Assembly (NCBI RefSeq): GCF_013314535.1
Contig: NZ_JABUAE010000007.1
Span: 90,646-154,645 of the forward strand
Source: Bacillus sp. Xin1
GTDB lineage: Bacteria > Bacillota > Bacilli > Bacillales > Bacillaceae_G
Length of the DNA stretch: 64,000 bases
Direction: 5' to 3'
How positions within the stretch are numbered: position 1 is the stretch's first letter; every line of letters starts with the position of its first letter. Of this stretch, positions 44,190 to 52,760 are shown piece after piece. The notes beneath the pieces were generated by a model. It saw only the letters and a program-made list of their open reading frames with translations. It had not been told where the DNA came from and searched no databases. Both the position numbers and the translations under genes were made by a program.

Positions 44190-44660
44190 CTATACCCTCT
44201 TCACAAACAATACTCTACTCCCTCCATCTCCATCATAATTTGTATGTACAGATACTCCATCCACTTCCCCATCACCTACTTCAATTTCAAATCCAATTTC
44301 TTGATGGAATTGAATAGACCTTTTATTAACAGGTGATGTTACAGCTTTTACAATATGATGATTATTCACTCGTACCGCATCAAAAAAGTAAGAATAGAGT
44401 GCAGAAGCAATTCCCTTTCTTCTATACTTTGGATTCACTCCAATAAAATGAACATATGCCTCATCTTTATATGTTTGCGATAAGAATCCACATAAAAAAC
44501 CTAACATTTCTCCATCCTCTTCAATGACAAAACTCGTTTCTTGAAAATGAACGAAGAATAACTTTGGCAGCATATCCGCCATATTTCTTCCGTCCCACCA
44601 TTCGTTAATCAAAGAATGAATCACTGCATAATCTTCCACTTGGAGGTTTCTCACTTTCAT
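44190..44660 (-). CDS. GNAT N-acetyltransferase
   Basis: 156 residues from MKVRNLQVEDYAVIHSLINE; GGGGGAAAAG precedes it. Motif A is VHFIGVNPKYRRKGIASALYSYFF (acetyl-CoA pyrophosphate loop RRKGIA) and motif B is NKRSIQFHQEIGFEIE. Target unknown. Upstream of the histidine phosphatase gene on the same strand. Confidence 0.85.
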   Translation of the reverse strand: MKVRNLQVEDYAVIHSLINEWWDGRNMADMLPKLFFVHFQETSFVIEEDGEMLGFLCGFLSQTYKDEAYVHFIGVNPKYRRKGIASALYSYFFDAVRVNNHHIVKAVTSPVNKRSIQFHQEIGFEIEVGDGEVDGVSVHTNYDGDGGSRVLFVKRV

Positions 44661-44840
44661 TTTCTTTTCCCCCTGCCCTAGTATTCCCGAGTTGATTCCG
44701 TATGTACAATCTGAAAGCACACTCTATATTATTTGCTACAGACAATCTCGCTTCCTCTAATCTGAATTTTTTGACATATAAAAGTATTTTTTGTAAGATG
44801 TTTAAATAATTAGAATATTAAAAACATAAGAGGTGAACAA

Positions 44841-46059
44841 ATGAAACAATAAAGTTCTGTCCAAAGAAAAGCACTCATTGCTAGTTTAATTGGTAGTTCT
44901 ATTGAATGGTTTGATTTCTTCCTATATGGAACTGCTGCTGCACTTGTATTTAACAAATTATTTTTCGTAAACGAGGATCCTCTCGTCGCACTCATGCTTT
45001 CTTATCTTTCTTTTGGTATCCCGTTTTTCATTCGTCCACTTGGAGGTATTATTTTCAGTCATATCGGTGACAAAATCGGCAGAAAAAAGACACTTGTATT
45101 AACTCTATCTCTTATGGGAGGCGCGACAGTATGTATTGGCTTACTTCCTTCCTATGAAAGTATTGGTATACTCGCTCCTATTCTTTTAATCTTATTAAGA
45201 ATTATCCAAGGATTAGGAATTGGTGGCGAATGGGGTGGTGCTTTACTACTAGCAGTCGAATATGCGCCGAAAGATAAAAAGGGGTTTTTCGGTAGCATCC
45301 CGCAAACAGGTGTTACCATTGGAATGTTACTTGGAACTGCGGCAATCTCCTTTATGACAATGATTTCTGGTGATAACTTTGTAACATGGGGATGGAGAGT
45401 CCCATTTATTCTGAGTGCCGTACTCGTATTCATAGGATTATAGATTCGAAATGGATTAGATGAAACACCCGATTTCAAAAAAGCAAAAGAAAGCGGAAAC
45501 AGCTCCTTTCTATATTTTCTCTACATTCATTGTTTCCTACGGTACATCGCAGCTAAAATTACCGAATACAACTGTCTTGAACGCCGTTACAATCGCTATG
45601 TTCATTACGACGATTATGATTCCGATTATGGGAAAACTTTCAGATTTCATTGGAAGAAAGAAAATGTACATATGTGGAACGGTCGCTATGCTTTTATATG
45701 CTTTTCCCTATTTCCTACTATTAAATCAAGGAACTACTTTTTCTATCATTATTGCAACTGTTATTGGATTAGGGATTTTATGGGCACCTGTAACAGCTGT
45801 ATTAGGTACATTATTCTCTGAAATTTTTTCCACTCAAGTACGCTATACTGGGGTTACATTAGGATATCAATTAGGTGCTGCACTTGCCGGAGGAACTGCA
45901 CCGATGATTGCTGCTTATTTAATGAATATATATAACGGTTCTTGGATTCCAGTAGCGCTATATATTGTACTTACTTGCTGCATCTCTTTAATTGCAATCG
46001 CTGCCGTTTCAACAAAGAAAATTGCAGAGAATGTACAAAATCAAGATATTCAAGCCTAG
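44841..46059 (+). pseudogene. MHS-family MFS transporter, multiply broken
   Basis: AGAGGTGAACAA and ATG at 44841 are followed by a TAA at codon 4, then a fine transporter reading (IGSSIEWFDFFLYGTAAALV, GDKIGRKKTLVLTLSLMGGA) to a TAG at 45441. Shortly after KKAKESG, a deletion joins out of frame to ETAPFYIFSTFIVSYG, which continues to 46059. At least two stops and one deletion, so it is dead. MHS transporters carry proline, betaine, citrate or shikimate-like acids. Followed by an equally broken OCD gene. Confidence 0.88.
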
Positions 46060-46118
46060 TTAGTCCATCGGGGGATTTGCAGCTTCCCCCTTTTCTAGTA
46101 AAAAGGAGGATAATTGAA

Positions 46119-47082
46119 ATGATTCATATTACAGAAGAAATGGTAAAAGACATTTATAAAATGAAAGACTGCTTGCAAGACGTAGAAAAAGCATTCCAGT
46201 ATTATATGAACAATGAGATTACAACACCGGTAAGGCTCAATATCCAGCACTCTCAAGAAGAGGCAAACTCTCTTTACATGCCCTCTTATGTAGCTCCTAT
46301 CGAATTTGCATCTACGAAAATTGTTAGTATCTTCCCTCAAAATACGCAAAAAGGAAAAAAAAGCGCTACAGAGCTTAATCGTTTTAACAGAAACAAATAC
46401 CGGTAATCACGTCGCAACAATTGAAGCATCTTATTTAACGACGCTTCGAACAGGAGCAATGAGCGGTATTGCGACAGAACATTTCGCTCGCCAAGATGCT
46501 AGTGTTTGCGCTGTCATTGGCTGCGGCGCTCAAGCACTCGGGCAAATACAAGCTGTTATGGAAGTTCGTTCCCTAACGCGCATTCTTCTTGTGAATCGTA
46601 CAATACAAAAAGCATTTGAATTTAAAAACCAATTACACTCCTTATATCCAAATTGGAGTGGATCCATTGAAATTATGGAATCAGCTGACGATACGGTTGC
46701 AATGGCTGATATTGTCATTTGCAGTACCACGTCCACTACTCCTGTCTTTGATGGGAAATACCTCAAACCCGGTACTCATATTAATGGAATTGGCTCTTAT
46801 CAACCTCATATGCAAGAGCTCGATTTCACCACATTACAGCGCAGCGAGAAAATTATTGTAGATACACTAGAAGGTGTGCAGCATGAAGCTGGAGATTTTC
46901 TAATCGCAATTGAAAATAATAAATGGGATTTTTCAAATATATATAGTGAGCTTGGGGATATTATTTTAGGGCATAAACAAGGACGAGCAAATCCTAATGA
47001 AATTACCCTATTCAAATCAGTTGGAGTTGCCTTTTTAGATACAGTGGTGGCAAGTTCGATTTATGAAAAATATATGAAATAG
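46119..47082 (+). pseudogene. Ornithine cyclodeaminase/mu-crystallin family, frameshifted
   Basis: Starts MIHITEEMVKDIYKMKDCLQ with AAAGGAGGA upstream. At about 46352-46361 an A8 run (GGAAAAAAAAGCG) shifts the frame: the first part ends in IVSIFPQNTQKGKK and the second continues ALQSLIVLTETNTGNHVATIE through the NAD-binding GCGAQALGQIQAV to the end. One base fewer would restore it, so a sequencing error is conceivable. The family uses NAD to form or reduce cyclic imino acids such as proline. The neighbouring transporter could supply the substrate. Confidence 0.82.
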
Positions 47083-47545
47083 TCATCCGTAAAGTGATTT
47101 GAAAAGTGCCTATAAAGTAACTGGCCACATTAATACAATCTATATAATTATCCTTCACAAGTGCAATATTTTAGCGTTTATAGTGAATATATCAATGTAT
47201 AAGGGCGTATATTACTACGCTCTTTTTTCGTGTTTATCAAAAATTACTCCCTTCTATACTGCAGCTGTTGAAAAAGGAAAGTATAATCAACACCTCTGAC
47301 ATTATCCAAAAGATTTTGAAGGTTACAAGAAAATAAGAAACAAAAGGTGTAAAAAAAATTTGAGTAATGTGAATAAAAGTCAGATGGAAATTTAAAAAAT
47401 GATAGTGTTTCGCTTTTTCTTATTACGCTAAAGGGTAGATTCGTTGAATAGGTGCGTAATCTGGTCTGCCTCTGAATGAAAGAGAAGGTGTAAACATCTT
47501 GATATTTTTTTCACTTTAAATTAAAATGAATTCCAGACAATAAAG

Positions 47546-47565
47546 GTCTTTAATGTATTTATAAT
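47546..47565 (+). promoter_or_regulatory. Rrf2 operator/promoter candidate, copy 1
   Basis: GTCTTTAATGTATTTATAAT directly before the Rrf2 ribosome binding site; a close copy precedes the next gene. The rest of 47083-47545 shows no gene. Confidence 0.5.
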
Positions 47566-47576
47566 GGAGGAAAGTC

Positions 47577-48011
47577 ATGAAATATTCAAAAGCCACAAAT
47601 TATGCTTTACACACAATGGTATATTTAACACTAACACCGAAAGGAAAATCAACTGGAGTAGAACAGTTAGCTAAAATTCAAAATCTCTCACCAACATACC
47701 TTTCTAAAATTTTAACAAAACTTGTTAAAGCAGGACTAATTGAATCAAATCCTGGTGTTAATGGTGGATATAGTATAGCAAGACAGTCTCATAATATTTC
47801 ATTTTTAGATGTCATTCATGCTATTGAAGGTCAAACAACTTTATTCAGTTGTTCACTGGAACATGAAAAATTATTTAGAAATGAAGACTGTTTAATTGAG
47901 AATGTAATGATTGATGCAGAAAATAAGATGAAAGATGAACTAAACAAAAAGTATATTATTGATATTGCAAAACAAATCCAATCAAAAAAGAAAAATAATT
48001 GTGATTGTTAA
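47577..48011 (+). CDS. Rrf2-family transcriptional regulator (YwnA-like)
   Basis: 144 residues: MKYSKATNYALHTMVYLTL then GVEQLAKIQNLSPTYLSKILTKLVKAGLIES and NPGVNGGYSIAR form the Rrf2 winged helix. It has Cys at CSLEHEK, EDCLIE and the C-terminal NNCDC, but not the three-Cys spacing of IscR/NsrR cluster ligands that I could confirm. It probably represses itself and the downstream methyltransferase gene, since similar operator-like sequences precede both. Confidence 0.87.
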   Translation: MKYSKATNYALHTMVYLTLTPKGKSTGVEQLAKIQNLSPTYLSKILTKLVKAGLIESNPGVNGGYSIARQSHNISFLDVIHAIEGQTTLFSCSLEHEKLFRNEDCLIENVMIDAENKMKDELNKKYIIDIAKQIQSKKKNNCDC

Positions 48012-48052
48012 TCAATCTAATTATTTTTTTAAATCAATTGCAGATATTAAGA

Positions 48053-48070
48053 GTCTTTAATATATTTAAT
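48053..48070 (+). promoter_or_regulatory. Rrf2 operator/promoter candidate, copy 2
   Basis: GTCTTTAATATATTTAAT, 20 bp before the methyltransferase start; differs from copy 1 at few positions. Confidence 0.5.
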
Positions 48071-48089
48071 TAAAAGGAGCATAATTTAT

Positions 48090-48674
48090 ATGAAAAAGAA
48101 AGAGTCCCATTCTAAAGAAATGAAACACTTAGCAAAAAAAATTGAATTTCTTGATAATCCTAAAAGAAGAGGAGATATACCTCCAGAAAAGCTACTGAAA
48201 ATGCTTCCTATTAAGAAAGCTGATACTATGTTAGATTTAGGTGCAGGTACTGGGTATATTACAATCCCTGCTGCTAAAATCGTGGAGGGGTCAGTTTATG
48301 CATTAGATATAGATTCTAATATGTTAGAAGTTATAAATTCTAAGGCAAAAAAAGAAAATATTACAAATGTCAAATCTCTTAAAGGTAGTATTGATGATAT
48401 TCCGCTATCTGAAAATTCAATTGACTTCGCACTAGCTTCATTAGTTCTACATGAGGTTAAGCAGCTATCTCATTCATTACAGCAAATTAAACAAGTACTT
48501 AAAGATGATGGATATTTCGTATGTATTGAATTTGAAAAGAAAAATAATCCTACCGATAGCCACCCTAGAATCGCCTCTTCGATTATGGAAAAAGAAATAA
48601 CGAATGTCGGATTGAAGGTAATACAGAAATTATATCCAACAGATGCTATATATATTATCATTGCAAAAAAATAA
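48090..48674 (+). CDS. Class I SAM-dependent methyltransferase
   Basis: 194 residues. Motif I is MLDLGAGTGYITIPAAKI, followed by the acidic YALDIDSNMLEV (SAM ribose) and FALASLVLHEVKQ. UbiE/Methyltransf_11-like; substrate unknown. AAAAGGAGC precedes the ATG. Paired with an Rrf2 regulator, an arrangement seen in Firmicute loci responding to toxic or nitrosative compounds. Confidence 0.87.
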   Translation: MKKKESHSKEMKHLAKKIEFLDNPKRRGDIPPEKLLKMLPIKKADTMLDLGAGTGYITIPAAKIVEGSVYALDIDSNMLEVINSKAKKENITNVKSLKGSIDDIPLSENSIDFALASLVLHEVKQLSHSLQQIKQVLKDDGYFVCIEFEKKNNPTDSHPRIASSIMEKEITNVGLKVIQKLYPTDAIYIIIAKK

Positions 48675-48909
48675 TTATTGCACACTCTTTACGACTTTAT
48701 TGTAAATGAAAAAACCTTATTTTCACTTAATATGAGGAGCAAAAAATCAAGATCTACTTATCAGAAAAAATATATAAACCATTATCTTACTCCGTTCATA
48801 TACAGTTTCCGTCAACTATACATGAGCCTTCTGCAACTAAGGTGGCTTTAGCTACGGAAGACTCATTAAAACAATCAAACTTTTTTATAAAACATTTGAG
48901 CAATGAAAT

Positions 48910-48952
48910 AAGAGCATGTTTTGATTCATCTTTTTTCAAAACATGCTCTTTC
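48910..48952. terminator. Terminator-like hairpin
   Basis: AAGAGCATGTTTTGA / TCAAAACATGCTCTT, 15-bp arms, followed by TCT. Region 48675-48909 has no confident gene, only an open frame without a start at about 48752-48990. Confidence 0.7.
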
Positions 48953-49081
48953 TATTTATCTTTTATCAGCACCATTATCACGAATTGAATCAAAAATGTC
49001 CTCTAAATCCACAAGCCATGCTACTACAGTGAACGACTACGCAGTTTTTTCAAATATCTTTAGATAAGTGAAAAGCATTGT

Positions 49082-49906
49082 TTATAAAGAACCTATAATT
49101 TTCTCATCATCTACCTCATATTTTACTAAGCAATCATTTTCCATGACTAGTTCTTTACCAACTAAATTACCTGTGACACGATCAACTATTTTCTTATACA
49201 CTTTATTTTGTCTGTATACTTGACCATCTACTTTTCTCACAAATCGATGATCTTCTTCAACGATAGAATACGTATATGGAGGATACTGAGATGCCCTAAT
49301 CTCTCCATAGATGTATTTTTCATCAAGATGTAGATTAACTTGATAGTAAATATTTGAATTATTTCTCAATTTCAGATCAATAATCCCATTCATCAAAGTC
49401 GCGCCTGTTCCAAATGGAATCACACGTCCAGAGTCAGGGAATGGATCGAAACTATGACGATATCTTTCCACTGTTTCTAACTCTGAATGAAGAAACATCC
49501 AGTAAAGAAGATTCCCTAACTGACAGAGACCACCACCTATTCCCTTTATCGCTTCGCCATTCATTAAAATAATGCCCTCTTTATATCCAGCCTTTTCACT
49601 AGAATTACCAACAAGGTGCCAAAATGAAAATGTTTCTCCCGGTTTAATTACAACGTGGTTTATTTTAGAGATGGCTAACTTTAGATTCGTGATTTTGTTA
49701 TATTGCAGTTGTATATCCGTATCACCTAATTTTCTAATAAGCAAAGATTTATGTTTATAAATCCTGTAAGGTAAAGGGTTTTGCTCAAATGTTTTTGAAA
49801 ATTTATAACCTTTAAGACAATCACTAACTTTTTTAAACAGCCTACGTTGCCTAATTCTAATAGGAATTAGAAAAGGAAACCTTTCTGTTAATAATGTTCT
49901 TGCCAT
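49082..49906 (-). CDS. VanW-family protein
   Basis: 274 residues from MARTLLTERFPFLIPIRIRQ with GGAGC upstream; an alternative ATG at 49933 would add nine residues. The VanW core is NLKLAISKINHVVIKPGETFSFWHLVG, then EGIILMNGEAIKGIGGGLCQLGNLLYW. VanW occurs in some vancomycin-resistance clusters but its function is unknown, and stand-alone copies are common in Bacillus, so resistance should not be inferred. Single gene; 49934-50252 shows nothing. Confidence 0.85.
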   Translation of the reverse strand: MARTLLTERFPFLIPIRIRQRRLFKKVSDCLKGYKFSKTFEQNPLPYRIYKHKSLLIRKLGDTDIQLQYNKITNLKLAISKINHVVIKPGETFSFWHLVGNSSEKAGYKEGIILMNGEAIKGIGGGLCQLGNLLYWMFLHSELETVERYRHSFDPFPDSGRVIPFGTGATLMNGIIDLKLRNNSNIYYQVNLHLDEKYIYGEIRASQYPPYTYSIVEEDHRFVRKVDGQVYRQNKVYKKIVDRVTGNLVGKELVMENDCLVKYEVDDEKIIGSL

Positions 49907-50252
49907 TGAGAACTGAGCTCCTTTATATATCAATTATATAATGTATTCAAATTTATACTTTATTCATCATCACTAAGCAAATTGATATGTATATCTTACT
50001 GTATTCCCTTATAGTATATATTTTTTGTTTGTCATCATCATTCAAACTACTATAATCACTTATACAAAATCTCCGCTTTATAAAATGAATACTTCATGAA
50101 ATACTTATCAATCTTTTATACTCTACTTACCATAAAATAAATTGAAACAACATTTGTAAATGAATTGGCGCCGTAATGAGTATATAAATAATGATACAAT
50201 CATACATTCCGGTTAAAATAAAATAGATAAGCGTTATGCTCGCATTTACATA

Positions 50253-50596
50253 TCATAGCCACACTTTTTCATCATTTATATATACTGCAACCAACGCAAA
50301 CACTAACGATATGAAAAGAATGATCATCTGTAAGATATCTAATAGAATAGAAACTTTAATTTCCTTTGGTCCCCACCGCCGGCAGCATAATTATAAGTAC
50401 TATACTTAAGCACCATAATCCAACATAGCGAGAAAAGAATATTTGCTCCAATTGCAATCATATTATATTTCTTCTTTAACACATTCCATGTTCCCCCCTC
50501 ATCTATACAAAAAATGTCAATAACACCATTATATATCATTAGAGTAATATAATATGCAACCATATAAATATTACTACCAAAAAATATATAATTCAC
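50253..50596 (-). pseudogene. Small membrane protein gene, frameshifted
   Basis: A GTG-started frame (MNYIFFGSNIYMVAYYITLM ... ILFSLCWIMVLKYSTYNYAAGGG) is hydrophobic. At the G-rich stretch around 50375-50388 the coding sense passes to another frame reading GPKEIKVSILLDILQMIILF then ISLVFALVAVYINDEKVWL and a stop at 50253. One base in a G run would rejoin them. Three or four TM segments; family not recognised. Confidence 0.5.
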
Positions 50597-50699
50597 CTAC
50601 GGTATACAATTTCACTTTCAATTACAAACAGCCCTCAAAGATACATCAGAAGTTTTCAATATATCTTGAGGGCTTTCGGAATGATTTCTATATATTCGC

Positions 50700-51000
50700 T
50701 CACTTCATTTTCTCATAAATTTTAATCACCGTTTCTACTAACACAATAAATACCCAAATCGCGCAAAAGATTAAAATAGATTAAAATAGATTGAAATATG
50801 GAACCTAATACAATAAAGCCCACTGTCCCAGATCCTTCGACAGATATAGATGTTTGAAATCCATGACTAGGACCATTTATAAGAGAAGCGGTATATACCG
50901 AAGCTAGAATTGAAACGACTAAATAAATCACGCTCATCACTTTTAATATTTTTATAGAGATATTAGGAAGGTTTTTCTTGTGGCATTTCAAATTCCCCAT
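50700..51000 (-). pseudogene. Small membrane protein disrupted by a 10-bp tandem duplication
   Basis: Starts MGNLKCHKKNLPNISIKILK (AAGGGG upstream) with TM segments around 20-40 and 60-80. At 50771-50790 TTAAAATAGA is present twice in tandem, shifting the frame so that the protein ends LLRDLGIYCVSRNGD at 50722. Removing one copy gives a natural hydrophobic end: FCAIWVFIVLVETVIKIYEK, stopping at 50700. It follows and overlaps the zinc-ribbon gene. Confidence 0.65.
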
Positions 51001-51112
51001 TCTCTACCCCTTTTTGCAAACAATCTTCGCATAGAAACTCATCTTGAATCGCTTTCCCCCCGTGCATCGTTCCAGTTATCTCTTTACAACGTGAACACTT
51101 TCGTTTTATCAT
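50963..51112 (-). CDS. 49-residue zinc-ribbon protein
   Basis: MIKRKCSRCKEITGTMHGGK, then EFLCEDCLQKGVENGE: two CxxC pairs (CSRC at 6-9, CEDC at 28-31) as in a single zinc ribbon. GGGGAGGGC lies eight bases before the ATG. It overlaps the start of the membrane protein gene by 38 bases in a different frame, so the two form an operon. Function unknown. Confidence 0.7.
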   Translation of the reverse strand: MIKRKCSRCKEITGTMHGGKAIQDEFLCEDCLQKGVENGEFEMPQEKPS

Positions 51113-51242
51113 GCTGAATGCCCTCCCCTATGTATGCCAATTATACTTACTATATTCGCTTTTTTGACTATACCCCCTTTTGGATTTGAATTTTTTTACA
51201 ATTTTATTTGAAATTATATATTGTGAAAGGAGAAATTTCTAT

Positions 51243-51683
51243 ATGGGTCTAAAGCCCTCTTTTGGTTATAAAAAGGAGAACCAACACTATATATTACGCC
51301 CTAGTTGCTATGCGATTACCTTTGATGAATCCTGCTCAAAAGTAGCTGTTATCAAAAAAGGAACAAGGTATTTCTTGCCAGGAGGCGGTATGGAGAATGC
51401 CGAAACACGGGAAGCATGCTTGCACCGTGAACTATTAGAAGAACTAGGCTGGCTGATAGAGATTAAGCAGTATATCGGCAACGCTGAACAATATTTTTAC
51501 GCTGAAAAAGAAGATATATATTATTTAAATGACGGTTATTTCTATCTTTGCAAGCAGATAGATGAACAGACTAATAGAATGGAGCAAGATCATAAGTTAC
51601 AATGGCTGTCCCCTTCTGAAGCACAACATTTACTTACACACCAACAATGGGCTGTGAAGCAAGCTACAGCATTACAAAAATAA
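51243..51683 (+). CDS. NUDIX hydrolase
   Basis: 146 residues from MGLKPSFGYKKENQHYILRP; AAAGGAG precedes it. Nudix box: GGGMENAETREACLHRELLE ELGW, with the REXXEE ligand set. It probably hydrolyses a nucleotide derivative (MutT/ADP-ribose type). Followed at once by a perfect terminator. Not obviously linked to the neighbouring divergent genes. Confidence 0.87.
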   Translation: MGLKPSFGYKKENQHYILRPSCYAITFDESCSKVAVIKKGTRYFLPGGGMENAETREACLHRELLEELGWLIEIKQYIGNAEQYFYAEKEDIYYLNDGYFYLCKQIDEQTNRMEQDHKLQWLSPSEAQHLLTHQQWAVKQATALQK

Positions 51684-51717
51684 GATGAGCTCTTTCCTAA
51701 GAAAGAGCTCATCTTAA
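51682..51717. terminator. Perfect 15-bp-arm terminator
   Basis: AAGATGAGCTCTTTC-CTAA-GAAAGAGCTCATCTT between convergent genes. Confidence 0.85.
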
Positions 51718-51719
51718 CA

Positions 51720-52631
51720 TTAACTTACTTTTTTCAAATTGAGAGCCGGCTTTTTTACCGCTCCTTTTTTCACAACATATAAACCGATAAAAATAACGAA
51801 CCCGCCGACTAATTGCATCATATTCATTCTTTCTCCAATTGTTACTGCAGCGACAATAACAGCAAATAGTGGTACGAGATACATATAGACCATTACTTTT
51901 GTAGAACCAAGTTTGCTGATGCCGACATACCACATGGCTAGCCCAAAAACTGTCGCAAATACAATGGAGTATCCTAATGAACCCCAGCTTAATACATCCG
52001 CTGGCCAAGTTAATGTATTTACGTTAAATAAACAATATATGACTAACGGTACAATTCCAATTAGTGTAGACCAAGAAGTTACTCGCATCGCTGAATATTT
52101 TGTAATAAGCGGCTGTGCCAAAATTGGATACCAGCCCCATGCAATCGCAGCGACTAATCCAATTACGTTTCCTAACCAAGCATACTCATATGTAGATTGA
52201 CTCGTATGCCCTGTCAATAATACAAGCGCTGCTCCACTAAACGATAATAAAGAGCCAATCTGAATTTTCATCGAAAAGCGCTCTTGTTTGTGTAATACTG
52301 CTAAAATCCCTGTAAAAATTGGTGACATTGCGATTAACAAAGACGCATTTGTTGCTGAGGTGTATTTTACAGATAACATAAATAATGTTTGATACAGTGT
52401 AGTGCCAACTATTCCAACGGCTAATAACCGTAGCCAATCTTTTTTCTCAATATGTAACGAGCGTTCCATAAAAAATGTAATTAATAATAATACCGGAGAT
52501 GCCACTAAAAATCGTAAGCTATTAAATTGAATGGATGACATATACGCCACTCCATATTTTCCAATTGTGTAGTTTGCTCCCCATACTAAAGCAACTGATA
52601 TTAGGAGCCATTCCATTTGCCATCGTTTCAT
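51720..52631 (-). CDS. EamA/DMT-family transporter
   Basis: 303 residues from MKRWQMEWLLISVALVWGAN; AAGGGGAG precedes it. Ten TM segments in two EamA repeats (first LVWGANYTIGKYGVAYMSSI, second from GNVIGLVAAIAWGWYPILAQ). A drug/metabolite exporter of unknown substrate. Divergent from a MocR-type regulator with shared repeats between them, so likely its target. Confidence 0.87.
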   Translation of the reverse strand: MKRWQMEWLLISVALVWGANYTIGKYGVAYMSSIQFNSLRFLVASPVLLLITFFMERSLHIEKKDWLRLLAVGIVGTTLYQTLFMLSVKYTSATNASLLIAMSPIFTGILAVLHKQERFSMKIQIGSLLSFSGAALVLLTGHTSQSTYEYAWLGNVIGLVAAIAWGWYPILAQPLITKYSAMRVTSWSTLIGIVPLVIYCLFNVNTLTWPADVLSWGSLGYSIVFATVFGLAMWYVGISKLGSTKVMVYMYLVPLFAVIVAAVTIGERMNMMQLVGGFVIFIGLYVVKKGAVKKPALNLKKVS

Positions 52632-52666
52632 CCGAATCTCCCCTTCCACTACTATCAGCATAGTAA

Positions 52667-52718
52667 AATTGGCTGGATACTACACCGTCCAATTGGCTGT
52701 TTTTTCACCCAGCCAATT
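52667..52718. promoter_or_regulatory. MocR operator repeats
   Basis: AATTGGCTG at 52667-52675 and again at 52691-52699 (24 bp apart), plus an inverted CAGCCAATT at 52710-52718. A TATAAT follows at 52722-52727. MocR proteins usually bind such repeats. Confidence 0.65.
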
Positions 52719-52760
52719 TGTTATAATGAAAATAGCTAAAACTTGAAGGAGTCGTTTTAT

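Noticed and set aside
44994-45443. Intact 149-residue transporter
   Set aside because: It is the middle of a longer decayed MHS gene whose real start is at 44841.
49082-49906. Vancomycin resistance locus
   Set aside because: Only a VanW-family gene is present; no vanHAX or vanRS neighbours.
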